Below, in pieces: positions 27,569 to 36,841 of a stretch of DNA of 64,000 nt. Made by a program: the position numbers and the translations under genes. The DNA comes from Gammaproteobacteria bacterium (GTDB taxonomy: Bacteria; Pseudomonadota; Gammaproteobacteria; Steroidobacterales; JABDKV01), in the NCBI GenBank assembly GCA_013003425.1, contig JABDJB010000056.1, forward strand, positions 124,001-188,000. The letters run 5' to 3'. Under the pieces are notes generated by a model, which was not told the origin of the DNA, searched no databases, and was given only the letters and a program-made list of their open reading frames with translations. Position 1 is the first letter of the stretch, and each line of letters opens with the position of its first letter.

Positions 27569-29056
27569 ATGAGCAACGCGGTTTCACAACAACTAACCGG
27601 GCCCATTCCATTCGCACCCGTGCGCTTGTGGCGGGCTGGTGGCAGGCAGCGCGCGGCGGTGCAGGCATGGCTGCTGGTTTGTGCAGTGACAATTCCCGGC
27701 GGATTGCTGACGCGCATCTTCGAGTGGACCGGGCTGGCGGTCGAACTTGGTGGCACCACGGTGCATCTGACCGTATACCTGCCATTACTGGTTTGCGTGC
27801 CATTGGTGCTGTGGTGTGGCTTCCTGTGGGCCGCCATACCGGCCTATTTTTCGACGCTCCTGGTGGCAATAGCCGGCGGCATGTCTTTGCCATGGCTGCT
27901 GGTGTTCCCGCTGGCAAATCCGCTCGGCCTGGCCATGTTTGCGCTGCTTTACCGGGTGTCGAATGCAAATTCCCGCATGCGCGATGGCGCGTCAGTTGCC
28001 GGTTTCGCGGGGGTTGCCCTGGTCGCCTCACTGGCAGGATCGGCCGGGGCATTCGTCTGGGTTTATTCAAACCGGATTGGCGCCGATGTTGCCTACCCGG
28101 TCTGGCAGGGCTGGTGGCTCGGCGGCTGGCTGCAGGCAGTACTGATCAGCCTGCCGACCCTGTACCTGCTTAGTCCCGCCGTGGAGCGCTGGCTGGCACC
28201 ATTGAAGCCGGCTCGCGAAATCAGCCGGCGTGATCTCAGCCATCGGCTGCTGCCGGCAATTGCTTCTGCGGTTGTGGTGTTGATGACCTATGTTTTTGCT
28301 GCAAGGCTGTTCAGCCTGCGGAAATTTAACGCTGCGGCGCAACGAATCAGTGACGATGAGATAGTCAACGAGTTGCTCAATTCCATTGACGCGCTGACCT
28401 ATCCCTTGTTCATTCTTGCCGCCGCGCTGGTCGCAGTCGGTTTTCTCGGTTACCGCGCCGCGATGTTCTGGAACCGCTCGCTGATGGATGCCAACGAATT
28501 ACTGGCTGCCCGCAACTCGGAGCTTGCGCGAATGGCCGAAACGGATGTTTTGACGCGCGTATACAGCCGGCGCAAGGCCATGGAAGTGCTGCACCTGGAA
28601 TTCGAGCGGGCGCGGCGTACCGAAACGGACTTCAGCGTGATGATGATCGATGCCGATTATTTCAAGCGAATCAACGATGAACATGGCCACCTGGTGGGTG
28701 ACGAGGTAATCAGCGCCCTGGCTCAACGGCTGGCCGAAGCGCTGCGCGAGTACGATGTACTCGGCCGCTATGGTGGCGAGGAATTCATCGCCATCCTGCC
28801 GCAAGCCAGTCACGACGATGCGCAGCACATCGCCGAGAGGGTACGCGCTGCTGTAGCTGAAGACCCTGTTGCGACAGCAGCCGAGCCGTTGCCGGTGACC
28901 GTCAGTATTGGCTTTGCGACGATCAACGACGCCGATGCAAATGAGAACTTTGTGCTCGATCGCGCCGACCTGGCGTTGCTGGCAGCAAAACGCGCGGGCC
29001 GGAATCGTGTCGCCTCCGGGCGCACGGTGCCTGCGCGGCCCAGGGTTACCGCCTGA
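27569..29056 (+). CDS. Membrane diguanylate cyclase (MASE1-like sensor, GGDEF)
   Basis: 495 residues. The N-terminal 290 residues hold about seven to eight hydrophobic helices, resembling the MASE1 sensor region (SLPWLLVFPLANPLGL, then ANSRMRDGASVAGFAG). A C-terminal GGDEF domain begins at DVLTRVYSRRKAME and has the active-site loop RYGGEEF. The allosteric inhibitory RxxD is present as REYD at the right distance before it, so feedback control by cyclic di-GMP is expected. It starts 20 bases after the CheX-like gene, so it is probably the output, or a partner, of the same signalling operon. There is no EAL domain. Confidence 0.88.
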   Translation: MSNAVSQQLTGPIPFAPVRLWRAGGRQRAAVQAWLLVCAVTIPGGLLTRIFEWTGLAVELGGTTVHLTVYLPLLVCVPLVLWCGFLWAAIPAYFSTLLVAIAGGMSLPWLLVFPLANPLGLAMFALLYRVSNANSRMRDGASVAGFAGVALVASLAGSAGAFVWVYSNRIGADVAYPVWQGWWLGGWLQAVLISLPTLYLLSPAVERWLAPLKPAREISRRDLSHRLLPAIASAVVVLMTYVFAARLFSLRKFNAAAQRISDDEIVNELLNSIDALTYPLFILAAALVAVGFLGYRAAMFWNRSLMDANELLAARNSELARMAETDVLTRVYSRRKAMEVLHLEFERARRTETDFSVMMIDADYFKRINDEHGHLVGDEVISALAQRLAEALREYDVLGRYGGEEFIAILPQASHDDAQHIAERVRAAVAEDPVATAAEPLPVTVSIGFATINDADANENFVLDRADLALLAAKRAGRNRVASGRTVPARPRVTA

Positions 29057-29074
29057 CAGAGGCTCGACCCCGAT

Positions 29075-30349
29075 TTACCGGTTTATTGCGCGATGCCCGA
29101 TGTCGCGGCGACTGAAAGCGCCTTCCCAGGTAATCGTATCCGCACGCCGATAGGCCAGCTCTTGTGCCGCGGCAACGTCATGGCCCAGCCCGACGACACA
29201 CAGCACCCGGCCGCCGGCCGTAACCACGCGGTCGTCACGCACGGCGGTGCCGGCATGGAAGACCTTGGTGCCGGGGATGTCATGTTCCAGGCCGCTGATC
29301 GGATCCCCTTTGCGGTAACCGTCGGGGTAACCGCCCGCCGCGAGCACCACACCGAGCGCGGCACGCGGGTCCCAGGCTGCTTCCAGCTCGTCCAGGCGCC
29401 CGTCGATTGCGCCATCGCACAACTCCGCCAGGTCACTTTGCAGACGCATCATGATCGGTTGTGTCTCGGGATCGCCCATACGGCAGTTGAATTCCAGTAC
29501 CCGGGGTGCGCCTGACTCATCGATCATCAGGCCGGCGTAAAGAAAACCGACGTACGGAGTGCCGGACTCGTCGAGCGCACGCACCGTCGGCTGCATGACT
29601 TCATCCATAATGCGCTGGTGCACAGCCGGGGTTACCACCGGCGCTGGGGTATAGGCGCCCATCCCGCCTGTGTTTGGCCCACGGTCCTGCTCGTCACGGG
29701 TCTTGTGGTCCTGCGAGCTCGCCAGCGGCATTATCTTGCCGCCGCCGACCAACGCGATAAAGCTGGCTTCCTCACCGACGAGACAGTCTTCGATGACGAT
29801 GCGCCGGCCGGCTTCTCCGAAACGCCGGTCGGCCAGCATGTCGCGCGCCGCCGCTTCTGCTTCCGCAACGCTCTGTGCAACGATGACGCCCTTGCCGGCA
29901 GCCAGGCCGTCGGCCTTGATGACAATGGGCGCGCCGCGCTCGCGAATCCGGGCCAGGGCAGGCGTTAGCTCGTCGAATACTTCGTAGCTTGCCGTCGGAA
30001 TGCGATTGGCCTCGAGAAAATCTTTCATGAAGGCCTTGGAGCCTTCCAGCCTCGCGGCACCGCGTGACGGCCCGAAACAGCGCAAGCCCGCCGCTGTAAA
30101 CTCGTCGACCACGCCAGCGACCAGTGGCCCTTCCGGACCGACGATAGTCAGGTGCACCTGCTCTTGTTGCGCCAGGGTCAGTAGCGAGTTGATCGCGTCC
30201 GGCTCGATATCGACGTTTCGCAGCTTCTTTTCGCTGGCGGTGCCGGCGTTGCCGGGTGCTACCAGCACTTCCGTTACCCGCGGTGACTGCGCTACGCGCC
30301 AGGCAAGTGCGTGCTCGCGGCCACCGCCACCGATAACCAGTATTTTCAT
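29075..30349 (-). CDS. purD: Phosphoribosylamine-glycine ligase (GAR synthetase)
   Basis: 424 residues (E. coli 429). ATP-grasp enzyme of purine synthesis joining glycine to phosphoribosylamine. Starts MKILVIGGGGREHALAWRV, the PurD N-terminal signature; ATP-grasp landmarks include IVIKADGLAAGKGVIVAQ and EFNCRMGDPETQPIM. The ATG at 30349 follows the purH stop with one base between them (30350), so translation should be coupled. A longer frame exists upstream but lies inside purH. Tail-to-tail with the diguanylate cyclase, 18 bases apart. Confidence 0.96.
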   Translation of the reverse strand: MKILVIGGGGREHALAWRVAQSPRVTEVLVAPGNAGTASEKKLRNVDIEPDAINSLLTLAQQEQVHLTIVGPEGPLVAGVVDEFTAAGLRCFGPSRGAARLEGSKAFMKDFLEANRIPTASYEVFDELTPALARIRERGAPIVIKADGLAAGKGVIVAQSVAEAEAAARDMLADRRFGEAGRRIVIEDCLVGEEASFIALVGGGKIMPLASSQDHKTRDEQDRGPNTGGMGAYTPAPVVTPAVHQRIMDEVMQPTVRALDESGTPYVGFLYAGLMIDESGAPRVLEFNCRMGDPETQPIMMRLQSDLAELCDGAIDGRLDELEAAWDPRAALGVVLAAGGYPDGYRKGDPISGLEHDIPGTKVFHAGTAVRDDRVVTAGGRVLCVVGLGHDVAAAQELAYRRADTITWEGAFSRRDIGHRAINR

Positions 30350-30350
30350 G

Positions 30351-31889
30351 TCAGTGCCTGAAATGACGCATGCCAGTGAAAACCATTGCCATGCCGTGCT
30401 CGTTGGCGGCTGCGATAACTTCCTCATCGCGGCGTGATCCGCCTGGCTGGATTACTGCGATTGCTTCGTGCCCGGCAGCAGTGTCGATGCCATCGCGAAA
30501 CGGAAAAAACGCATCCGATGCCATCGCCGAGCCCTTGACGGCGAGGCCGGCATCCACTGCTTTCATCGCGGCGATGCGGGCACTGTGGACGCGGCTGGTC
30601 TGGCCGCAACCAATGCCTATAGTCATCTGGTCCTTGGCAAAGACAATGGCGTTGGACTTGACGTACTTGCACACCTTCCAGGCGAACAGCAGATCGCGTA
30701 ATTCGTGTTCGGTGGGCGAGCGCTGCGTGACAACTTCAAGATCTTCCGGGGCAACCAGTCGCGTATCGCGATCCTGCGCGAGGAGACCGCCGTTGATCGA
30801 GCGATACTCGGTGCCTTCGAGGCGCTCCATGTCCCACCAACCCGTGACCAGCACGCGCACGTTGGGCTTGCCTGCCAGCACGACGCGCGCCGCGTCCTGC
30901 ACCTCGGGCACGATCAGAACTTCAACGAACAGGCGCAGTATTTCCTCTGCTGTGGCCGGGTCGAGGCTGCGATTGAGGGCAATGATGCCGCCGAATGCCG
31001 ATGTCGGGTCTGTCGACAGCGCGCGCCGGTAGGCTTCGAGAGCGCTGTCAGCCACCGCGACCCCGCACGGGTTGGCATGTTTGACGATTACGCAGGCAGG
31101 TTCATAGAACTGGCGCACGCATTCGAGAGCAGTGTCGGCGTCGGCCAGATTGTTGTATGACAACTCCTTGCCCTGCACCTGGCTGGAGTGTGCGATTGAA
31201 GCTTCGCGATTATCGCTGTAGCGATAAAATGCCGCGTGCTGGTGGGGGTTTTCCCCGTAGCGCAGATCTGCCGTCTTTTTCAGCGGCAGGATATTACGTT
31301 CCGGAAACCGGTCGGCGTCTGCAGCATGCGCACCCAGGTAACGGGCGATCTGCGCGTCGTAGGCCGCAGTGTGGCCGAACGCGCTCACCGCCAGGCGGTA
31401 ACGCAGGTCGTCATCCGGGCCACCGGACTTGATGGCTGTCAGAACTTCGCCATAGTCGGCCGGATCGACGACCACAGCCACGGCCGCATGGTTCTTTGCG
31501 GCGGCACGCAACATGGCGGGGCCGCCGATGTCGATATTCTCGATAGCCTCGTCCAGCGTACAATCCGGCCGCGCAATCGTCTGCTCGAACGGATACAGGT
31601 TGACGACCAGCAGGTCGAAGCGCTCCAGGCCCAGTTCGGCAAGCACGTCGTCATCGGTGCCAGGCCGCGCAAGCAGGGCTGCATGAATACGCGGGTGCAG
31701 CGTCTTGACCCGGCCGTCCATGATCTCGGGGAAGCCGGTCTGCTGTGCTACGCCGGTGACGGCGATTTCATTTTGCTGCAGCAGTTTTGCCGTGCCGCCG
31801 GTGGAGACGATTTCTACCCCGAGTGCATTGAGGCTGCGGGCAAACTCGACGATGCCGGTCTTGTCAGAAACGCTGAGCAGTGCACGCAA
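30351..31889 (-). CDS. purH: Bifunctional AICAR transformylase/IMP cyclohydrolase
   Basis: 512 residues (E. coli 529). The N-terminal cyclohydrolase domain opens [16 protein letters not shown] with STGGTAK and [16 protein letters not shown]; the C-terminal transformylase has the catalytic KHANPCG and [12 protein letters not shown] with [10 protein letters not shown]. It performs the last two steps of purine synthesis. The first codon is TTG at 31889: no ATG or GTG occurs in frame before the family's conserved start, and CAGG precedes it. It lies ten bases after the fis stop codon, as in the dusB-fis-purH-purD order of many gammaproteobacteria. Confidence 0.95.
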   Translation of the reverse strand: MRALLSVSDKTGIVEFARSLNALGVEIVSTGGTAKLLQQNEIAVTGVAQQTGFPEIMDGRVKTLHPRIHAALLARPGTDDDVLAELGLERFDLLVVNLYPFEQTIARPDCTLDEAIENIDIGGPAMLRAAAKNHAAVAVVVDPADYGEVLTAIKSGGPDDDLRYRLAVSAFGHTAAYDAQIARYLGAHAADADRFPERNILPLKKTADLRYGENPHQHAAFYRYSDNREASIAHSSQVQGKELSYNNLADADTALECVRQFYEPACVIVKHANPCGVAVADSALEAYRRALSTDPTSAFGGIIALNRSLDPATAEEILRLFVEVLIVPEVQDAARVVLAGKPNVRVLVTGWWDMERLEGTEYRSINGGLLAQDRDTRLVAPEDLEVVTQRSPTEHELRDLLFAWKVCKYVKSNAIVFAKDQMTIGIGCGQTSRVHSARIAAMKAVDAGLAVKGSAMASDAFFPFRDGIDTAAGHEAIAVIQPGGSRRDEEVIAAANEHGMAMVFTGMRHFRH

Positions 31890-31899
31890 GGCCTGATTC

Positions 31900-32193
31900 T
31901 CAGCGACTGTCCGTAAGACCGTAGGTTTTGAGCTTCTTGCGCAGCGTACCCCGGTTTATACCCAGAACTTCGGCTGCGCGACTCTGATTGCCACGGGTAT
32001 AAGCCATGACCGAGCGCAGCAGCGGCTCCTCAACCTCACGCAACACCAGTCCGTAAAGCCTGGCAGGCTCATGACCGTTCAGGTTGGCGAAGTAGCCGTT
32101 GAGTGCTTCTTCAGTTAAATCGCGTAGCGGCTTGCCGGCGCTCATCCTTCGCGCGGTGGCAATATTTTTTCCGTTCAAAGTCCGTTGTCCCAC
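31900..32193 (-). CDS. fis: DNA-binding protein Fis
   Basis: 97 residues from the GTG at 32193, matching E. coli Fis (98). The C-terminal helix-turn-helix is nearly invariant: [19 protein letters not shown] with [10 protein letters not shown]. The core dimerisation part reads [21 protein letters not shown] chose this GTG because GGGGAG lies nine bases before it and the length fits. An ATG at 32145 would give 81 residues but has its purine stretch directly adjoining. The upstream gene dusB ends 28 bases before, the classic dusB-fis operon. Fis would act on nucleoid structure, rRNA promoters and recombination. Confidence 0.93.
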   Translation of the reverse strand: MGQRTLNGKNIATARRMSAGKPLRDLTEEALNGYFANLNGHEPARLYGLVLREVEEPLLRSVMAYTRGNQSRAAEVLGINRGTLRKKLKTYGLTDSR

Positions 32194-32221
32194 CTGCCGA
32201 GACTCCCCTGTTTTGGTTTTC

Positions 32222-33214
32222 TTACGCTGCAACCGCATCATCAGTCGCGCGTTCAAAATATTGTCTTGTCAGATTCACCTGTTGTGCAGCCGAGTCAACC
32301 CGAACTACGGCATTGCGGTATTGCCCTGCATCCGTGCGATTCCTGCAGTACCAGCCGAGGTGTTTTCTGGCTACCCGCACCCCGGTCTGTTCGCCGTAAA
32401 AACGATACAGCTCCTCAAGGTGGGCGAGCATAATATCACGGAGTTCGGCGACCGCCGGCGCGGCGTTTTGGTCATTCTTGTCCGGCGTCGAAAGACACGC
32501 GGCGATCTCTCTGAAAACCCACGGTCTGCCTTGTGCTGCGCGACCAATCATCAGGCCGTCAGCCCCGGTTTGTTGCAAAACTTCACGTGCCCGCTGCGCG
32601 GAGTCGATGTCGCCGTTGGCGATGACTGGTATGGAAATCGCGCGCTTGACTTCGGCAATCGACTGGTATTCGGCATGACCGCCAAACTTGCAGGCGCGCG
32701 TGCGACCATGAATCGCGATGGCCTGTACACCGCACTGTTCGGCAATTTCCGCGATGCGCACGCAGTTTTTCTCTTCCGGTGACCACCCGGTGCGGATTTT
32801 CAGCGTAACGGGTACGTCGACGGCGGCTACAGTCGCATCAAGTATTCGCCGGACATGATCTTCGTCACGCAGAAGCGCTGAGCCAGCGGCCTTGTTGCAA
32901 ACTTTTTTTGCCGGGCATCCCATGTTTATGTCGATAATTCCGGCGCCACGCTCGGCATTAAAGCGAGCTGCAGCGGCCATCATCTGTGGATCGCCGCCGG
33001 CAATTTGCACGATGCGTGGCTCGGGCTCACCGCTGTGGTCCATGCGTCGACGGCTTTTGACGGTCTGCATCAGGCGCGGATCCGCGCTTATCATTTCGCC
33101 TGCGGCCATCGCTGCGCCCAGTCGCAGGCACAGCAGCCGGAAGGGTTTGTCTGTAACGCCGGCCATCGGCGCCAGCGCCAGGTTATTGCTGAACTGGTAC
33201 GGGCCGATTTTCAC
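32222..33214 (-). CDS. dusB: tRNA-dihydrouridine synthase B
   Basis: 330 residues (E. coli 321). FMN-dependent reductase of specific uridines in the tRNA D-loop. Family landmarks: [13 protein letters not shown] at the start, the active-site cysteine in [27 protein letters not shown], and the FMN-phosphate segment ANGDIDSA with [10 protein letters not shown]. It lies just upstream of fis and belongs with it. The start ATG at 33214 comes two bases after the stop of the DUF3426 gene. Confidence 0.96.
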   Translation of the reverse strand: MKIGPYQFSNNLALAPMAGVTDKPFRLLCLRLGAAMAAGEMISADPRLMQTVKSRRRMDHSGEPEPRIVQIAGGDPQMMAAAARFNAERGAGIIDINMGCPAKKVCNKAAGSALLRDEDHVRRILDATVAAVDVPVTLKIRTGWSPEEKNCVRIAEIAEQCGVQAIAIHGRTRACKFGGHAEYQSIAEVKRAISIPVIANGDIDSAQRAREVLQQTGADGLMIGRAAQGRPWVFREIAACLSTPDKNDQNAAPAVAELRDIMLAHLEELYRFYGEQTGVRVARKHLGWYCRNRTDAGQYRNAVVRVDSAAQQVNLTRQYFERATDDAVAA

Positions 33215-33216
33215 GT

Positions 33217-34938
33217 CTAGCCCTCGTCGGCGCAGCGCAGGGTGCCGGCGCCATCAGGCAGGCACATGTCGAAATCGAATCCGACTACATCCGTGCCGGG
33301 GTCATGCAGGTTCAGCACGACACGCAGCCGCTGTCCGGGTTCGAGCAATTCGCCGACCAGGGCGCGATCCGCCAGGTACTCAGGAGGAGTGAAGTCGCGT
33401 ATGCCGGTCGGGTCGCCCCAGCGGTCGCGCAGGGTTAGCCGAACCATCGGTGCCGGCTGCGGCAGGTCGGCGCCGTTGGAAATGATCGCCACGAAACGCA
33501 GTGCGGTGGAATCGTCGGCATTATCCGTCGTCTCGTCGGCAGGCATTTCAAACAGGCGTGCCTGGCCGACCACCTTGTAATCGCTGATGCGCCAGTTTGG
33601 TCGTGGTGCACCACCCGCTACCCCATACAGGGAGCTGACTGCCGGACCAAACCGTGGATGGATGACCAGGTCGCCACGATTTCGATGCACGATCTGCCCG
33701 ACCAGCAGCAGGGTCATCAGTGCTGCCCCGACGGACCAGCCAATTGTTGCAGCACGGCTGCCCGGCGCCCGCAGGTAGTCGCGCAGGTCACGCGCATCCT
33801 CGGCATCGTAAGCGTCGCTTGCCGCACTTGATACGAGAGCCGCCGGCGGAGGTTCGGGCGGTTCCGGCAGCTCCGGCTGGCCTGGCGAGACTGCGGTCTG
33901 CGCAAACGGGTCCTGTGCTGCAGCGCCACCCTCCATTTTTTCCGGAATAACAACGTCATGGTCGCGGTCGAGCGCGGTTAGTTCCGGCAGCGGCAGGCTG
34001 AACAGCGCGGATTCGTCGACAGCTTCTTCGCTGTCCGCGGTGTCTTCAGGCCGGTCAGCAGCGGATGCGGTTTCGGTCTCCGGCAGGCTGGCAACGACAT
34101 CGGCGTCGATGCTCTCATCAGCGCCATCGTCGAAGCCGGCAAACAGGCTGTCTTCGCTTCCGTCTGCAGCCTCGGTGTCTGTAAAGCTTTCATCGTCGTC
34201 ATCCCACTCGTCGTCGAGAAACGATTCTTCATCATCGACTTCCGGTGGCTGGTATGACTCATCCAGAAGAATCTCGTCGTCTTCCTCGTCGACTGCTTCC
34301 TTTTCGACCGTAGTTACCGCCGGGACTTCGCCGGAATCATCTTCAGCATTGTCGTCAGAAGTGGCATCGTCGTCATCCTCCGTGTCCGTTGCCAGTGCCT
34401 CGTCTGCACCAACATCCAGGACGGTGACATCAGCCTCGCTTTGTCCGGCCTGCTCGTCGTCGGCTGACGCAGCTGCTTCAGGGGCCTTGTCGTCCTGATC
34501 GTCATCCTCCGTGTCCGTCGCCAGTGCCTCGTCTGCACCAACCTCCAGCACGGTGACATCAGCCTCGCTTTGTCCGGTCTGCTCGTCGTCGCCGGGCGCA
34601 GCTGCAGCCGGTTCAACGACTTCGTCCTCTTCATCAGCCAGCGACTGCTCTGTTGCTTTGGCAGGAACGACGCTGTCATCGGCTTCGCTTTGTCCGCCCT
34701 GCTTGCCGCCATCTGGCGCAGCTGCTGCCGCATCAGCCGCCTTGTCGTCTTCATCGGCCGGTGATTGTTCTGGCGCAGTATCCGGTGCCGGCTTTGTCTC
34801 CGGCACGGCGTCACTGATCGTGCGTAATGCATCGAATGATTTGCCGCACTGGCCGCAGCGCGCAAAGCCGCCCGCAACGGCGAGGTCGGACGCCGTTATC
34901 TCCAGTACCGCGCTGCAATCAGGACATTGTGTATACAC
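33217..34938 (-). CDS. Zinc-ribbon/acidic-repeat/DUF3426 membrane protein
   Basis: 573 residues. The N-terminus is an MJ0042-type zinc ribbon: CPDCSAVLEI then CGQCGKSF. The next 320 residues are very acidic and repetitive; one unit of 43 residues (QSEADVTVL...ALATDTEDDD) occurs almost exactly twice, with two looser copies before it. A single membrane helix (about 410-430, ATIGWSVGAALMTLLLVG) leads into a C-terminal DUF3426 domain (RPNWRISDYKVVGQARLFEM and following). The likely form is a cytoplasmic zinc ribbon with a periplasmic DUF3426. Position between prmA and dusB is usual for this family. Function unknown. Its first 20 bases overlap the prmA 3' end. Confidence 0.85.
   Translation of the reverse strand: MYTQCPDCSAVLEITASDLAVAGGFARCGQCGKSFDALRTISDAVPETKPAPDTAPEQSPADEDDKAADAAAAAPDGGKQGGQSEADDSVVPAKATEQSLADEEDEVVEPAAAAPGDDEQTGQSEADVTVLEVGADEALATDTEDDDQDDKAPEAAASADDEQAGQSEADVTVLDVGADEALATDTEDDDDATSDDNAEDDSGEVPAVTTVEKEAVDEEDDEILLDESYQPPEVDDEESFLDDEWDDDDESFTDTEAADGSEDSLFAGFDDGADESIDADVVASLPETETASAADRPEDTADSEEAVDESALFSLPLPELTALDRDHDVVIPEKMEGGAAAQDPFAQTAVSPGQPELPEPPEPPPAALVSSAASDAYDAEDARDLRDYLRAPGSRAATIGWSVGAALMTLLLVGQIVHRNRGDLVIHPRFGPAVSSLYGVAGGAPRPNWRISDYKVVGQARLFEMPADETTDNADDSTALRFVAIISNGADLPQPAPMVRLTLRDRWGDPTGIRDFTPPEYLADRALVGELLEPGQRLRVVLNLHDPGTDVVGFDFDMCLPDGAGTLRCADEG
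34374..34640. repeat. 129-bp tandem coding repeat in the DUF3426 gene
   Basis: Two nearly identical copies, the second offset by 129 bases (for example CGTGTCCG at 34381 and 34510), encode the 43-residue acidic unit. The few differences are scattered. Coordinates of the outer edges are approximate because the repeat fades into related acidic sequence. Confidence 0.8.
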
Positions 34939-35794
34939 GATCGTTTCGGGTGCCGCTCAAACGGGCCCAGCCGGCACGTATGGAGCACTGTTCGTTTTCA
35001 AACCATGGAGCATAAGCCTGCCATACCTGCTCCGCCTGGTCGTCGAGAATACCCGAAAGCACGACTGCACCGCCCGGTCGCAACATTCCGGCCAGCACCG
35101 GCACGAGTCCGATCAGCGGGCCGGCCAGTATGTTGGCCATGGCGATATCGACGCTGACAGCCGGCAGTTTTCCGGGCAACGAAATGTGAAATTTCTCGCC
35201 GCAACGATTGGCGGCCGCATTATTGCGGGTGGCTGTCAGGGCCTGCTCATCGATGTCGGCAGCAAAAACCTGTCGTGCTCCCAGCGCCACCGCAGCCAGG
35301 CCAAGCACGCCGGAGCCGCAGCCGAAATCAAGCACCGTGCATCCGTCGACCGAATTCCCGGCCAGCCACTCCAGGCACAGCGCGGTCGTCGCATGACGCC
35401 CGGTGCCAAACGCCAGCCCGGGGTCGAGCCGAACTATGTGTTTCGCATTTCCCGGCGTTTTGCCCGTCGGGCAAATCCACAATCGGCCGCCAAAACAGGC
35501 CGGCTCGAATTCCTGCAGCGCGGCACGCTGCCAGTCGCGCTCCTCCAGCGGCTGCCAGGTGGCGTGCGCGCATGCGAGTTGATTGACGATGTCTTCACGG
35601 TCAACGTCGTCCGGGAACAGGGCGCTGAAACGCAGTCGCGACCAGTACGGCGTGGCCCCCGGCGCCGGTTCCAGCAACGGCTCGTCGCCGGCATCTTCCA
35701 GGCTGACCGAAAGCGCACCAAGCTCTATGGCCTGTTCTTCCAGCGCACAACGTTGCTCGGCGCCGATCTCGACGATCAGTTTTTGCCAGGCCAT
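34919..35794 (-). CDS. prmA: Ribosomal protein L11 methyltransferase
   Basis: 291 residues (E. coli 293). AdoMet-dependent trimethylation of L11. The methyltransferase core is plain: LDPGLAFGTGRHATT, the glycine motif LDFGCGSGVLGLAA, and the N-P-P-Y-like ANILAGPL. The N-terminal ferredoxin-like L11-binding region starts WQKLIVEIGAEQ. The ATG at 35794 comes 15 bases after the aroQ stop. In many relatives accB and accC lie between these two genes; here they are absent. Confidence 0.95.
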   Translation of the reverse strand: MAWQKLIVEIGAEQRCALEEQAIELGALSVSLEDAGDEPLLEPAPGATPYWSRLRFSALFPDDVDREDIVNQLACAHATWQPLEERDWQRAALQEFEPACFGGRLWICPTGKTPGNAKHIVRLDPGLAFGTGRHATTALCLEWLAGNSVDGCTVLDFGCGSGVLGLAAVALGARQVFAADIDEQALTATRNNAAANRCGEKFHISLPGKLPAVSVDIAMANILAGPLIGLVPVLAGMLRPGGAVVLSGILDDQAEQVWQAYAPWFENEQCSIRAGWARLSGTRNDRVYTMS

Positions 35795-35809
35795 GCGGGC
35801 GTTCTCGTG

Positions 35810-36253
35810 TCAGCCCTGGGCGAGGCGGCGATTGACGGCCTGCATGGCCAGCTCATAGCCGTGTGCGCCCAGGCCGGCGATGGTGCCGGCAGCAATATCA
35901 CTGATCAACGAACGATGACGGAATTCTTCACGCGCCTGGATGTTGCTGAGGTGTAGTTCAATGAAAGGGATTGCCACGGCGAGCAAAGCGTCGCGTAGCG
36001 CCACGCTGGTATGGGTGAATGCGCCCGGATTGATGATGATGAAGGCGGTGCCGTCACCGGCGGCAGCCTGGATACGGTCGACCAGTTCATGTTCGGCGTT
36101 GCTTTGCAGCGAATCCAGCTGATGACCCTCGGCGGTGGCCATACGCTCGAGTTTGCTTTCGATATCAGCCAGCGTGGTGGCGCCGTATTTGTCCGGCTCA
36201 CGGCTGCCAAGCAGGTTCAGGTTGGGGCCGTTTAGCAGCAGGATTTTTGCCAT
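35810..36253 (-). CDS. aroQ: 3-dehydroquinate dehydratase, type II
   Basis: 147 residues (family about 145-150). Third step of the shikimate pathway. Signatures: [17 protein letters not shown] at the N-terminus, catalytic tyrosine in [22 protein letters not shown] and [19 protein letters not shown]. The start is the ATG at 36253, preceded by GAGGGAGGATCC. The frame is open a further 11 codons upstream but without a ribosome site. The gene belongs to the cutA-dsbD-tlpA run and is separated from it by 45 bases. Confidence 0.96.
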   Translation of the reverse strand: MAKILLLNGPNLNLLGSREPDKYGATTLADIESKLERMATAEGHQLDSLQSNAEHELVDRIQAAAGDGTAFIIINPGAFTHTSVALRDALLAVAIPFIELHLSNIQAREEFRHRSLISDIAAGTIAGLGAHGYELAMQAVNRRLAQG

Positions 36254-36298
36254 GGATCCTCCCTCGAATGCGGGGAGTTTACTCAAAAACCACAGCGG

Positions 36299-36841
36299 CT
36301 ACCGAAGTTTCGCGATCGCCGCATCCAGCTGCTCACGGTGCAGCTCGCCCGCATGTATTTCGATCACTTCGCCGGCATGGTTTGTAAACACCGTAATCGG
36401 CAGCGCGATGACATCGGCGCCGAAAGCCTCCGCGGCATCCACGGCTTCCTGTTCGCCGACCAGTACCGGGTAATTGAAGCTGGTGCGTGATGCAAACTCG
36501 TGCACTGCTGCAGGGTCGTCCATGGCGATGCCAATAATCTCGATTTCACGGGCCGCCAGCTCATCACGGGCCTCGATCAGCATCGGTATCTCGCGCAGGC
36601 ACGGCGGGCACCAGGTTGCCCAGAAGTTGACCACCAGCGCCTTGCCGTCCCATTCGGTTATGGATCTTTCGTTGCCGTTAACATCAGGCAGTGCAAATAC
36701 GGGGCGGGTTGCCGGCAGCTTTTTTTCCGCCACCACCTTTGCGTAGCCCACCGGCTGCGGGCGGGATGTATAGAACTGGTAGCCAGCGGCGAATGAGGCC
36801 GCCAGCAGCGCAGCCAGCAGGATCAGGTTGCGGGTGTTCAA
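36299..36841 (-). CDS. TlpA/ResA-family periplasmic thioredoxin
   Basis: 180 residues with an N-terminal membrane anchor or signal (LILLAALLAASFAAGYQF). Thioredoxin fold with active site WATWCPPCLRE and cis-proline ALPITVF, as in TlpA/ResA reductases. Likely keeps cysteines reduced in the periplasm, for instance for cytochrome c or copper-site assembly. The ATG overlaps the dsbD stop by four bases, so it is coupled to DsbD, which would supply its electrons. No ccm genes are close, so the client is unknown. Confidence 0.88.
   Translation of the reverse strand: MNTRNLILLAALLAASFAAGYQFYTSRPQPVGYAKVVAEKKLPATRPVFALPDVNGNERSITEWDGKALVVNFWATWCPPCLREIPMLIEARDELAAREIEIIGIAMDDPAAVHEFASRTSFNYPVLVGEQEAVDAAEAFGADVIALPITVFTNHAGEVIEIHAGELHREQLDAAIAKLR

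Noticed and set aside
34511-35956. Open frame of 481 codons on the plus strand across the DUF3426 and prmA genes
   Set aside because: Serine-rich and antisense to two clear genes; no ribosome site and no recognisable motif.
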